From Apostichopus japonicus (Eukaryota > Echinodermata > Holothuroidea > Aspidochirotida > Stichopodidae): DNA of 64,000 bases. Position numbers and translations under genes: made by a program. The stretch is from the NCBI RefSeq assembly GCF_037975245.1, contig NC_092576.1, forward strand, positions 27,541,611 to 27,605,610. The letters are read 5' to 3'. The notes beneath the pieces are model-generated. The model did no database searches. It saw nothing but the letters and a program-made list of their open reading frames with translations, and had not been told where the DNA came from. Positions 14,701 to 29,700 of the stretch are shown piece by piece; the stretch's first letter is position 1, and each line of letters opens with the position of its first letter.

Positions 14701-17700
14701 TAAAAATATGTATATTTAACAGTAATTCTTTAGAATATTGATATAAAACGTGTTATGATATGATCCTAAATCTTAAAGAATTTGCTGAAGACAATTGTGC
14801 CATTACTGAGTAGATATATATAAAACTCGGATATATCTATTTATCGCTACATAGAAAATCAACTTAAATTGAGTAAGGTGATTGATATGCAGGTGCTGAT
14901 ATCGTAATCGTAATGATAAAGAGAGTGGTGGTAACGGTTATCATTAACTTCAAATTTAATTCAAATTGAATTACTTACAATGACATAAGGTAAGCCTTTG
15001 TGTTTATTATTCCCAAGGAAATCTCCGGCTGCGGGTGATCTTGCCGGAGGCTTGCAAATAATGTGACTCGACAAAAGAGTAACATTTTCGCACAATTCTG
15101 CTCCTATGTATACCGTAATATCCCCAGCTTGACTTCCAAGTGCCAGGTATTTACCCTGGTAGGGAAACAATGTTAACAATATTAACCTCAGTATAATCTC
15201 AATATTACATTTGAAACCCATTCGCATTTTTGTTAAAGAATGCCAAATCATCTTTACCAATTTAATTTAAAGTTAGAAAGTACTACAAGTAATTTATTCA
15301 TTCTCGATGATAAAGAGTCATCTCCAAAGATGACCTGTTTTAATGTTATTTAAGGTCTTCTACGTTTTTGTATACGCAAAAGGTACTAAACAAAATAATC
15401 GGATATTTCAACAATGCGTCGTAAATGGCGTCTTTGAACAGGAAACTTAAACAACAGCTTGATATGATTTGAAGGGAGGTGCTGATAATACGTCACTTGA
15501 TGTGACAACGTCTTCTTTGTTATACGGTTATAGTTTCAATTTTTAATAGACCAGAATTAAGAGTAGATCAATTTGTTAGTTCTTGGTGTCCAGGCTCTAT
15601 CTTGCAATGAGTAATTTTCATTTAAACAAAATACTGACAACCCCGTTTTCTCTCTTAACGTCTACGCATCAACGATTAAAGAAAAAATTCTTACCGATAG
15701 TTGTAGCGTTGCTTCACCGTTGTAATCGGCAACACCATCTTTAAACTTGCTGTACTCTGGATCTCTGACATACTTAAACGTATTCTCAGATTTGTCTGAC
15801 CATTGCCGGAGTTCCTTGACTCCATCCATTAAAAATCCAATGTAAACATCTTGCACAACCTCATCATTGGATGAAGCTTCTACTTCTCTACAAAACTGTG
15901 CACTTGGAGCACGACAGACCATGCGATCGAAAGTAGCATTTCTACATGGCTTCGGATAAAGACAAATGATCTTTTTGTTTAAATTTAGTTTCCAAGCTGT
16001 ATCAAAGAATGCTTTATTTTCTTATAATAATTGCAATTTCGGGTGGTGTAAAAATTAATGTACATATATTATGTTGGTGTTACTCAATTTGTGTCAATCG
16101 CTTCTAGCCAAAGTATAGATCGTTTCGCTGAATTAGTTTCGAATGATATATTTTCGAAAGATATATATAATTCATCCCAACCTATTTTTAATACATTAAT
16201 CGCTCACCTGACTTCTGTTTTGACTGTCCAGGTAGGTGATCATATTTGGTCGCTGGATGATGTGCAGGTTTTCTCCCATAACTGTGATCCAGTTACCCCC
16301 TCTGCACAAAAGTTACAATACAAAATATTATCATACCTTGCACGAACTTCAATTGACTACGGTTCACCAAGCTGATGCACGTTGCATAATTATATTTTTG
16401 TCAATATTTTAAATAGTCTTGTTAGAATTGATTAAACGGAGTTCGTACATTACTTCATCGTTGCGATATACCGTAGAACAATTTGATTGCTCTCGAGATT
16501 ATGTTCATAATGTTCATAACAACAGGGGCGGCTAAGTCAGCGATCACAGGGGCACGTGTCCCTCCTTCATTTTTGCTAAAGCAACAAAAAAAGATTCACT
16601 GTCGTAAATACAAAGTGCCCTTTTCATGACAAAGTACCCTCTTCATTTTTCAGTTATTAGTGTCCCTTTGGTATTGAGTCCTGCCATTATCAAGAAACCA
16701 AATAATGGTGAACTTGTAATTAACATGTGCCCTGTAGTTGAAAAACTAAGAAAAAATCATTTACAGGTGATCTCTTGTTAAAAATGTTGTCAAATACGGA
16801 AGTGTGTGGCCATGGAAAGCCCAAAGTATCCATTTTGGCGGAAATTTTTGTGGTAACTTTGCAGTCTTCCTTAAATCAAACTCACATGCCCAAGCGCTCC
16901 TCAGCGCCCCCATTCTCTTCCAACGCCCTACATAGCAGATAAGTATAACTATATTATTTATTTAATTGTTTTCATTTGATGTTTAGAGAAAATAAAACTG
17001 TTAGTATTTGTATTTCATAATGGTATAATTTTGTGTAACCAAATGAAAACAATTTATTAGAAAATGAGAAATCTATGTCAAGTTCAGTGATTTCACTTAT
17101 TGAGAAATTAGAAAGGAATGGTAAGTGTAACTTTCAGTGAGAGCAGTACACCCCCCCCCCCCACACACACACGCACACAAAGAAGAGAAGAAAAATGCCG
17201 TTAAAAATCCGGTGATTGTTGTCGGTCTTTTCCCGATAATGTATGCAAAAAATTATCCAATGGCATAACCTTTTGAAGGTCACGTAAGGGGAAGGTGATT
17301 AGCCAATTAATAAGGTAATAGGGATAGAAAGATTGCATAATGAAACTTACGACACAATAGCCATGTTCGGATACACACTGAAGACACGTGGGTTATGTCT
17401 ATAAGTAAACTTCTGCTGAGCATATCTTGGATGACCGTCAAACAATATTTTCAAGATATGACCACTATTGATGGTATTTGCAACGTTTTTGCATTCTATC
17501 AATTCTGACGTCATACTGCAAAGGAAGCAAACAGATGACAATATATCAAGATCATTTCTTGCCAGAGGCTTTCAATAAAGAAGCTACCCGTTGTTGATGA
17601 CAGGGCTTTCCGAAAGAAGCCGCACTTTGTGGTAACCGAGGCTTTCTGAAATGAGCAACACTTTGTGGGGATAAACAAACACTGGGCAGGATAAATACCG

Positions 17701-20700
17701 GTACAGTATCTACAATCATAAACTATCGGTTAAGATTCAATTTTATTTTACAGATTTACTTGAAAGAATTGCATGGAGCTAACGTGAGAGACCATGGAAA
17801 GTGGAACATCCAACAGATAACACACGTCTGATATCAATCTTAACTCAATCCGAGGAAATGCTCTTCGTTTTTTTCTCCATTGAAATGATAGACCATTGCC
17901 CATATGTTGTGCAATTCAATCTGGTGGGACTTAATCTGACGCATTGGCAAAAAATAAACATTGATAGAGACTTCATTTTCTAGCTACCTTACTTTAATCT
18001 CTCTGCCGTGACCTTGTATTGGTATGAACTTACTGTGTGATATGACACGGTTTGCCTCCGAGAATCACGTCTATGTAACGGCCAGTTTTCAAATCGGAAC
18101 CTCTTATGTTGATTAAAGTACCGCCAGATGCTGGTCCTTCAATAGGTGTGAAAGATGTTATCTTCGGATCCTGTTCAATTATTACAATAATATACAGCAA
18201 ATGTATATGTTTTCCGTCACAAAACACCTCTACTAACAATTATGCAATAACTGTTACAAATGGTCATGAGGTTTGCGAAGTTCTTTACATAGTAAATACA
18301 CACAGTAAATAGTGGAGACTCTAACAACATAGAGACTACGTTGTGGTTTTTTCTCCTATTTTAACTAACATTGGCATTCCAACGATATGATCAAATTGGC
18401 GAATCTTACTAAGTCAAACGATAACTATCAGACAGTAATAACATATCATAGGTATTATTTTGGTCTCCCGTACCGATACAAATTCCAGAGAAAATTAAAA
18501 TTCACCATGATTTTGTATTTCATATACTCATGACATAGCATAGCAAAAGTGAGAGATGTAGGATATTTAGTAGGTTTTCGATAAAATCGAGAATTATACA
18601 GAAGTAATCACTAAAGATGATATAAATTTCTTAATACTGTGGGCTGAAGTACCAACCATAGCAAATCAAGAACTGTTGATAAGACGGGTGACAACGTAAA
18701 AATACCATTACCAGTGGTGAGAGGGCGTGCTGAACATGTCACGCAGTCATATGCTATGACGTTATCATTTGTATTAGCCAGCGGTTTCTATATTTTTCAA
18801 GATTTATGTAGGTAAACATTAATCATTTATTGCTTGAGACTTGTTTTGCTAATTCAAAGGATCCAGCTGATGATAATGTGACACAGTAGGCAGAAGTAGA
18901 GCAGAAGGCCTGCTTCACCCTACTCAACATTCGAAAGGTGGATACTTCCGTCATCCATATGCTTTACTTACATTATAAGAGAACAATTCTCCTGTACTGG
19001 TCAATGTTTTAATAATTAAGGACACTGGGCCGCTAATAACATTTGATGGTTTGGTTTTGCAAGTCACGCTGCAATAGAAAAACATATGAAAAGTATTTTA
19101 ATTATTTGAAATCCTCCAAAATTCTGTTGTCCTTTCTTCACAAAACGTAACTGAAAACTGACGCTATACCATGTCGAAGAGCTTTCCTGTATTGTGATAC
19201 AATGCACAATGTCGTATCGGGGAGGTGATAGTGAGAAGGATACCTTACAAAGGGGATTCCTCATGAAGCAAGGTTGTCACCGAGAATCCAAATCGTTTTT
19301 ATTGTCGACTAATTTCTTACAATGGTAGTGTCAGTAGACGTTAACTAAATTAAATTCAAATTTACTGCTTACGACACGTTGTGGCGCCATAATAATCCCC
19401 ATGAGATGATTTCAAACGTCTTGATAGGATGTAGTTCCATTTTTGGTGCATTAGGAACGAAAGTCTAGACAGAAATAATTCCGGTAGATAGCCGTGTTTA
19501 CTTACTTTTGGTCTTGATTAATAATTATAAGTCCACAAGACTAGTGTGTTGGTACCTCATCTTGTTATTGTTAAACCCTTTGTAAATAGCGATATAACAA
19601 TTAAAAAAAAATCGATGCCGATTACACTGTTTGAATCTGATGAACAATTTGATATTTTCAGCCGTCCCAAAATGAAGTTAAAAGGGTGACAACACGCAGA
19701 AGAGCAATATCGTGATAAAAGGAATTATAGAAAACTGAATGCATTACACAACTGTGTTACAACCAATCCCACCAAAACACACTACACATATTGGATCACA
19801 AGTGCTGTTGCACCACGAGGACATGTTTAAGACAGTTGCCATTTCACGAGCTGGATTGTGTTTTAATCGCTCACGTCGTAAACCTCTGATTGGAATTCCA
19901 AATATAAAGTTACGAAGGTAACCAGTAAAGTTTGGTGTGGGGGAAATGAGATTAATTATGTTGAAGTTGTAATGCTCTCCCTACCTGGATCCCACCTCAT
20001 ATTCGTTATTGAATTCTTGATGTTCACACACCACACCGGCAACTATCACTATTTGGAGCTCTTCAAAAGTTTGGCCAAAGTCACTCCCAGTTATTGAAAC
20101 AATCGTTCCTCCTTCGATGGCACTACTTGAAGGTGATACCTGAAGTTTTAATGAACGGCAAAAAGAATGTTTTCCATATTAGAGAGCATTTTTACTTAGC
20201 TTCATTTCAAATTTGTGACAAATAAGTTATTAACAAACCTTTTCCACAACAATCAACCCATGCATTACCAAATTTGACTTTGTGAATTTGTAATTAAATT
20301 TGAAAACAATTTACGTTACACCACAAAGCATCTGAAGTAACACAGGGCAAATCTAGTGAAAATAACTGTCGATGAAATAACAACAGAACAGCGAGATCTA
20401 CGATATTTTGTCACACCTTAAATTACCCATACATTTTTTAACACTGACATACCGATAAAAACTTGCCGAGAGAAAAAAACCTTTCTCTGTGCTTGACCTT
20501 TGATAGCCTCAAATGTGAAAATTATGTTCAATTCACCAAAGCGTTAATGATGCGGTACTAATTATTCATTTTTTCATGCTTCGTTACCTGGGAAATCCGA
20601 CTATTCGATCGATACCACTTATGTTACCTGAGTGGCTACGAAAGAAAGTAAAAAAATATGTTACAAGAGGTGCTTTTTACGTAACCCGTCCTACACGGAA

Positions 20701-23700
20701 ACACAAACTTAACGACCTAACGGCACTTAGAAAACCAACACCAATAAACCCAAACAAACAACCTTTCCGCCCCTAACCTATGAAAAGCAGCTATACAAGT
20801 ACAGAATACGTGTGCAAATTGTCCAAGAAGAAATTGTAGTCCACTATCGTCGAATTCAATATTTTATGAAGTAGTAACTTATTTCTGGTGTATTTCAAAA
20901 TATGAATCCAGCTTATTTACGATACAAATGATGTTTAATGACCACAATGTTAAACTGACTGAACAAAGGTTGGTTCTAGGCCGAATACTTTTGAATGTCT
21001 CAATTCATCAGGAAATCATCATGTGACAACAGTACGAATATGGAACCAATGGCATCATCGATGTAAAAGAAATACCGATTTGATCCTTGGAAGATCTGAG
21101 CACTTCCGTTGTAGAGTACCGGTACACTTTTCTCTAACAGTGCAAGACGACTGTTTTGGACACCAACCACACTGAAACTCTGGATGCGTTGTTATATTTG
21201 ATAAGCATCGGCTGCAGTCCGATCTTCCTTCGTGACAGTCGTAAAGAATAACTACACCCAGGAGGACACAAATAATGACACGAATATAAATGATTTATAT
21301 CAGCCGCAGCTCTAGGCTGCCAACAGATTTAAAGACGTTATGAGCACAACCTTCGGGCAGATACAACAACAAAATGAGAATAAGAATGCAACAGTTCAAA
21401 ATGAGAATGCAACAGTTCAAGTATAATGTTTTTCTCTGGAGACCTCAACACTCCCTATATTTGTGTCGGTTTCAACGATACAAAGATGACCGCAACTTCC
21501 GTATTGAAATCCTCGATCCAACCCCTGTACATTGGAAGTTGGACCAAGAACACTGAAGATAAATACAGTCATAGAAATTACATGCAACAAGAAAGAAAAA
21601 TATTCCAATTGTCATTACAAAAAGATATTCTATGGAATTATGAATCACACAATTGTTTGTCAAAATGTAACGAAGACATACTCCTAACCACGTTTTCGAA
21701 AACTATATAGTTACAAGCTAACTATTCCTGAAACATGTCTAGTTAGACTTTCTCGTTTTCATGCATATCTTCTTCCGACGGTAAGTGAGGTTTTGCTACA
21801 TCGTGAGATACTAGTTTAGATCCCTTTCTTATAAGTCGACGAAGAGTATTCTTGGTAAGAGGTGCCTTCAAATAATTATAAACAAAAAACAAAGATATTC
21901 AGCTGAGACTTTACCGATTCTCGTTGCTCGTTGCGTTTAAACTGCTAAAGGTGAGAAATACACGTTATTCAGTTAAAATATGTTGCTACTTGTTGTTGCT
22001 ACTGAGGACTTACAAACAAAAAGTACTAAACACACAATCCTAGACACAGCTCAACAATACCGGAAAGCAGCAATTTTTGATACATTAATATAATCCAGTT
22101 CGTATTGGAATATGAACACGTTACCTAGTATTTGTGGTTTGCACACACTAATCGCTGAAATGTGCCTTCACAAGATGTATTTCACCCAAAACTTACCTTT
22201 GTAGCTTCCATCTAATGTTTTATTTTCTTTGGACCATTGTAGGCTCAGCGATGCATTTCTATGGTACCGAGCCAATGGATTCTGGAACAAGAGAATGAAT
22301 ACGAGCGTACACCATATAAGGAACAAAATACCATACTGTAGATAAAAGGCACCACAAATAGATCCGGGACACGAAGACGAAACAACATGTTTCGACTCTC
22401 AAACCCTTACGTCGGGAGTGTTACTATGGGATTCTGCGTTGCGTTGTCAAATAATGTATGACGGGTTCCTTCAAAAGGAAATATATATTACACGAGGTCT
22501 TGGTTATCGTCTATGTATTGTGTATCAGAAGATATCAGATACTACCCACGGTCTTACAAAACGCTTGGATGAACGTTGTCACTCCTTTGAGGAATTATAC
22601 ACTTTTGTATGTGACAAGTACTCTGTACAATTACTAATTATCTTCTCTCAGATAAATGTTTAAAACGAAAGGTCCCAACTTCGTTTGGGTTCGAACGTGC
22701 TTGAACAATTTACAAATAAATAATAATAAATATAAGTAATATTTATATAGCGCATAATCAGCAAAGCTGCTCAAAGCGCTTTCCAAATGTAAAACATCAA
22801 AACAAATAGTAACAAAAACCTATATATTAAATATATAGAACCAATAAGTCATAAAATGTAAGGCCATAAGCAAAAAAATAAAAACACCCGTACTAAACGA
22901 TAATATAAAATGACTAAAAAACCTCAACGCATATAGTCCAAAACAACTCAGAAGTAAAAAAGAATACACAAAAGATTAAATCAAAGTCAATGTTTAAGGA
23001 CAAATAAAGTTATTAAACGAATGATTTTACTTTTACAGAAAAACGGAAGAGGCGTTCGTAGAAATGGTTATATGGAACATCACCTTTGTGAAATTGCAAG
23101 TAACAGTAAACTCTGTATACGTTCCCATAGGTTTAACGATTGCTTCGCTTATAAAAGACATGTCCACTCCTTTCGCTTTCAATATGCATTGATATTTCTA
23201 CAAAACAAAACAGAGGAAGACGCTTTAGAATTTGTCTTTTCTCATTTACATAGAAAGTAAGGAATTTTAGCGTCTCTCCGTCCCTCGTCGATTGGTCTTC
23301 TAACTTCTAGCAAGTTTATATTGGGTATAGAGACACACACATAATCACAAAATTCGTAAATTGAAGAATTATATGTTAGTACAATATGAATAGTCTCGTT
23401 GTTTAAATTTGTGACAAGAACATGTTTAATGAAGTTAACATAGTTTGATGGAGACAATAGAATATATGGAGGCAGGACTCAAATTATGACATTGATATCA
23501 ATAACAATATCATCACTCTTCCTGCAAGCAAATTTAACTTACTCTTTCAATTAGGGTTTGAGTCATATTCAGATTAACAGCTTTAAGTTCAATCCTTCGC
23601 TCCACATCAACGGGGATAAAGATTCTTCCCGGTACGACTCTTGGGCACGATCTACCAGCCTCCTCTAACGAACTCTAAAAATAATGAAATGTCATTGTTG

Positions 23701-26700
23701 GTACGTTTGACCATCTTTAACAAATAACCAAGACTAATCCAGTATCAGCTTCATATTTCGTCGGTGTTCAAGCGCAGACAATGGTAGCGGAAGCCGGTTC
23801 AATCAGGGGAGCGTGACACAAACTTCAAAGGACTGTAGCATATGTGAATTTGATATGAGCGAGCTATTTTTGGTTACTTTTTCAACGGAAAAAAATCTCA
23901 ACTAAAATTCCCGTTTAACACATTTCATTGCCTCGGTTGAGAAGTGGGGCTTTTGACTAACTACAAAACGGGCAATTTTGATATATAATAAAGGATGCTT
24001 TTGCGGTTTGTGAAAATTCTGGGAGCACTTGAGTAGTCCCCTCCCCGTCCCAGCACCCACGACCTCTAAATGTTAATTGCTCTAGAAGATTTGATCTGTT
24101 TCATGATCAAGGGCGCCCGTGATAGCAGGTAATAGAAAAGATACTGTAACATAATAAGTTGGCGTGATTTGTTCAGTGAACAAACAATTATCACATGACC
24201 TCTGTGCTGCTAGTTTCAATTAATGTGACACTGTAGTGGTCATAATACAGTCTGCGTTTGGGAGAACTACCTACGCTATTATATTTAATAATGGACATGT
24301 TTAAATCATTCTCCAACACACGCAAGTGAAGAGGTGTAAGGCTTAGAATATTACATACCGGGATCAAAGCTTTAAATTCACATCTGTAAAAGTTAGCCTA
24401 ACTTTGTTTGAGACATTAATATAATGTTAATGAGGCAGTCTATAGGAAACCAAGCTTGCCTGCATTAAGATTATTGTTTCTTTTTAGTGTCAACATCGTG
24501 AGGATTTAAGATTGGTTTTCTTTACATGGAGTCTATCTACGTCTATCCCTTCCATTATGATACTTACACTAACATTCAAGCATATTTTATGTTCACCTCT
24601 CGCCTTACAAGATAGGCTGTCGATGCACCAGTCACATTCCCATTTGGTCACGCAATCTACACATCTGACGCAAACCAAATACAGTTGTAAGTTATTTTAG
24701 ATGACATTGTCAATAAACATTTTTCGATTAAAACAGAAAGAATACTTTTAAATATAATACAACCAGCTGTATCGCATCAGTCTAAAATTTTCATTCTTGA
24801 TAAAAAGGAATGCTTAGAACCCTGCAATCGTCAACAAGGAAGTCTGTAGATATTCATTAGAAAACCAGGGCATTTTGTCCTACGAGTCACGTTACATGCA
24901 AGAATGTTCATGTACTGCCAAACATGAAGGCGCTGTTAATATCTTTGGTTTGATACATAATGCTATACAACGATTGTAAGACTGAATTCCCCATAACCAC
25001 TTAAATGTTAGTTCCTTTACGTTCCTCTGGACTTGCTAATTGCCACTCTATTAATTGTGTGTAGAATGGAATTTCGTATGGGTATTCCCTTTGGACAATA
25101 CAATATGTGCTCTGCAATTGTTTTATCTTGTAATGTTCTTCTTTAAACCATCATAGCTTTCCTGAGTATGTATTGATTACCAGTCTCCTGATGTGCGTCA
25201 CAGAAGTTGTTTCCATGTTTAATTCTGAGGTCTCTGGCCGGAATCTCGTAATTCTAGCCAAACAATCGTCCGTTTTCAAAGCGTGATTTTAGTTACCCTG
25301 TCAGGATCCGAAGTTGATTTAACAATTTGTTAGCTTTTTACGTAGAATTATATTTCTGTAAGCAAATTGTGCACCAAAATTACATGGGATGCATATTTAA
25401 AAGACTGTCGTAGCTATATACTCACCCCATCACTTCGTTACAATCAAAAATGGAAAACGTTGTGCCAACAAATTCAATTTCGAAATGTGATGTGGAGAGT
25501 GAAAGCACGACCGTTACGGCATCATCTGGTATTAGAAAGGGTAACAAATAACTTGAACGATAAACGATCAATATATTGAACTTTACTTATTAAACTTTCT
25601 GATAAGTATCAAATGATAAACTAACCCAAATAGGGTTTAAGATACTTCAAAACACAGTACTGTTTGCAAACATACCATGTGGTGGAATAGAAATGTTTCT
25701 AAAACCGGGACTGCGACATGACACCTTGTTGTCGTCAATCATAAACGCCAGAGATGTAGCTAAGTGACCGTAGTGACATGTGTAAGAGAATCCGATAGCA
25801 CGAGGCAGCGAAGTAACTCTCATAATGACCTGAGGATAGAGAAGAACAGTAACAATAAAAAAAATCTCCTCCACAAATTGAACGGCAGAATATTCAGGTA
25901 TTTTATAACAAGCTAGATCTACTTACATTTTTGTCGCTTGCGCTATAATGTAGAAATTTTGGATGAACCTCTGAAATCGCAACACAAACATCATCTGAAG
26001 TATGAAGCCACCTGCGCAATTTATGGCTGTTCTGACACTCAATATACCTTGTACATCTGATATGGGGGAAAAACATAGATAATTTGGCTATTTGTAGTTG
26101 CTTACAAAAGCAAAGGTGGTTACAGATGGTTTGAAACAATTTACCATTTTCAATCAATTTCAACGGCCACATACGCGGAGCAAGGGAGGACATTTAAAAA
26201 GGTAGGTGTGGTAGTCGTTTCAAACAAGTATCATTTCACCGGTTTAATTTTGGTATGACGTCCTCCTGTTCTGTTTGTGTGGCCAGGCTATGTACGTGTT
26301 ATCGGATGTTTTCGGTTAACCAGAAAAAAAAGCACATAGATTGTCTTTTACGTGGGCTATGTACCTGACTTTGCAAATAGTACGTTCTGTTACAATCACA
26401 AAAGACAAACTCAAATTATGAAACAGTCGTTGCAAAAGCAGAAAGTGAGTTTTTCGATAGAAATATTGCTCATATTTACAGGAAAGATGGTTAAAATTGA
26501 AATTATATACCGAGCAGTATTATGGAAGTCCATCATAAATTATATCTTTCGTATAAAGTTACAATCGAAAATCAAAATAGTAAACTATTATAATGAAACA
26601 TTGTGATCGTTATTTGGCTTTGCACATCACAAGGTTATCCGGAGCATTCATCGTGGCTGGTTTAGTACATTTATTGTGGCTGGTTTAGTACATTTATTGC

Positions 26701-29700
26701 TTATAAATTCCTTCGTGTTGTCAAAATACCCAAATATAAAAATCCTAAAGTATTCCCCGTTCCCAAAACTGACATATTGAGATTTTGACTCATCCTTTTA
26801 TGAGACTAACCTTGGGATCCGATTTGCTTCTACCACTCAAAGAGTGTGGTACCCCCCCCCCCCCCAATGTAATTACACAGGCTTATAGTTATGGCAGGTG
26901 GCGATTAACGCCATTCATTTTCATTGAAACAAGTTTGCTTTATTTCGGATAAACTGTAAGGGTGGGTTCGTCTGGACTCCGTCTCAAGTCCGTGATAAGG
27001 TCACTATACATTTCGAGTGAACAGAAGAAGGAACTTCATAGGTTGTTAGATTAGTTTTAATGCATTTAGATCATATTTGACATTTATGTCTGACCTACCT
27101 GTTTTCTAACGTACACCAACCGCAATACGGGTCAGTTGCACCAAGTCCTTCACGGAGGCAGTCGTTGCAGGTAAAGTATTTACTACAGTTAGCCACCGCG
27201 AGTTTTATCAGCTAAGACGACAGGAAAAAAAAGGTATTATGACAATATTTTGTATTCTATTCTCAAAGGGGACAAAACAATGAAAGTATACGGAAGCATC
27301 GTTATGATTACTCCAACTAATATAAATGCACGCAGTGCATCAAGCAAAGAACGCTTATTTAAAAGTTTCACTTGAAAACATTATTCTATATTCACCTTAA
27401 ATATACTATAAAAAGATCACGCTGCAATGACAGCTGACTTAAACACTTGCCAAGTATGCCAGTTAACAGTACTCCAACGAAAAAAGTACAATATCAGTAA
27501 TATAAAACCGTTGACTTACAGGAGGAACGAGTTTGTGTAATATCTGCTGATAGAATTCCTGTAATGGCGTTGTCAGCTTGTAATAATTAGTGATTTTCAC
27601 TCTTGCATACATTTCTTAAACTACTAAACTTAGCAAATCGTGCATATGGCAGGCTATACCTGTTTTTCAGTTAAGACAATGATGGTGTTATTGTCGTTGC
27701 TAATCCACATGTCACTTAACACCGGGTATGGCATCTGTATAACCTCGTACAGGACCCCACTGAAGTTAGCGTGCATTCTGACCTGTAGATATATCATTGA
27801 ACATCTTTCGTAAGCTAAATAATGAAAAAAAATAACTATGAACTTACATTTTTCCCGCTTTCAATGGTTTTTTTGTCTTAACAAATAATCATTAACTAGG
27901 ACCAGATATTCTAGGATGAAATTGTCTAGCATGGTACAGAGAGGTTACAATAAACGAGGCTGATGAAAAGCGAAACCTATCAACAGTAACCTAGATTAAA
28001 GTACTTTGATTATTTTGTAAATGAATTCATTCGCGACTGAATGGCAAGTTCAGGTATTTGTATTATCAATAATTAACAAGTCTCTGGGATCGAAACTACT
28101 GGGATCGAAACTCTGGGATCGAAACTCAGTCATCGAAACTACAAGTGTGAAAAACTAGAGCATAATAATGGCTTATCGGACAAAGTTGTGAACAGTTGCC
28201 GAACCCTCATCAGTCTTAAAATAGCAACACAAATTTGGTGACCTTATATCTTCTTCACCCCATGATCAATTGCATGTAACCACTTACAAATGTGTAATAC
28301 TTAATCGCTCACCCAAAAACCGTGTTAGACTAGTGCTGTTTTAATATAAAGACATTAACGCAGATGATTTCCCAACCAATGTAGCCTTACAGACGTTAAA
28401 GAGAAGTGAATTTGTCAGTAACTCATTTATTATCAACTAGTTAATGATATAATCTGTGAGATAATACGAAGGACAAACCTTCATCAAGCGACATTCCTTT
28501 GTTCCAATGAAAGCCACGTTCGATGATATAGAGTTGGTCGGTACTTGGGCAATCAATATAGAGGTAAAAGTCTTTCCCACCTGTTCAAATATCACCTTTC
28601 CAATGAGTGCTCCGAGTTCTGGTTTGCGTTCGGGGTATTTTACCGCAGATGGTTCACCGTTACATGCAAGCCAATGCACCAAACTCGGGTCCCCGCATAG
28701 ATTGGGATTCTGGACATATACAAGCAATTTCATTTTAATATACCATAGGTTAATGGTCATGTTTTCAAAATTTTAGTAAAATCGAATAGTGGTTAAACTG
28801 AAAATGGTAAACCGAGCAAGAAGAGGAAGTGTTTTTTACAAAACGATTGTGGTATCAGTTAATAATTCATCATAAGTGCAGTGGTATTTCTATAATACTA
28901 AGCTGGCAACTGTTTCCCTTCCGCGAAATCAAAGTTTTCGCAGCTCACTCTGTAACAATATATCCACAAGGGTCAAAAAAGAACTATAGCTGCAAAAAAG
29001 GAGATCAGATTACTACTGATACGATGTGTCTCTTTCTATTATTGAACTTTCACCCCAACAATGTCTTATATAGTTATAATTTGTTATAAGCTGCAAAGTA
29101 AGAGACCAACAGTCAGACTGATTTCATTGGGACTTTTCCAAATCAACAGGTAGACCAAGAAGGTTAAGAAGTTGGTACAAATTGCTGGTTATGGTAAGAC
29201 AGGATTTTACAGAATGAGTCCAAATATATACAATAATAATCAATTTGATTAATTGTGCTTACGCTTTGTGAAATGGTTACTACCAATTTTCATGTAGAAA
29301 CTCTTCTACAAACTGTTTAATTTTGAGTTGTTTCCATATTGAATTGATATTTTTGCTTTTTAATTTTTGTTTAAATTGTTGTTGTTTCATTTCTTGGTAT
29401 GTTTCATTCTCATTTTTTTGTATTATCTTGTACAAGGCCTTCAGTTTTTTCTCCATTTTAAGATGCTTTTATAGATTTAATTTATTCATACACTTATTAA
29501 TGTAGGCAGTATTAAAAGGGATGACTAGATCTACCATTTCACATTGTGATTTTTCTCTGAATTAAGTTATATCGAAATAACAAGTAGAGGACTGTGCTTT
29601 GCGTTCATTTTTAAGGTCTATAAAATACTGAATTATTGTTTGTAGTTATATTTTACTGGAGATGGTATGGAAACTAAAAGCAAGATTGGAATATAGTCAG

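Noticed and set aside
19373..19464. Open segment with splice-like borders (TTCTGTCTAG ... GTAAGC) considered as a plexin IPT exon
   Set aside because: The flanking exons 20139-19985 and 19068-18972 join directly in phase to give YEVGS-SVTCKTKPS, a standard IPT strand. Including this segment would break phase or the motif.
21443..21561. Open segment on the minus strand after ATCTTCAG, reading CSWSNFQC or GPTSNVQGLDRG
   Set aside because: Exon 22281-22197 joins exon 21251-21076 directly in phase (SYK-V-ILYDC), leaving no place for it, and its own donor does not fit the phase.
23242..23457. Minus-strand ORF HVLVTNLNNETIHIVLTY considered as a plexin exon between PSI2 and PSI3
   Set aside because: It has no acceptor AG upstream, and the exon at 23197-23084 supplies the expected Y-x-C strands in phase.
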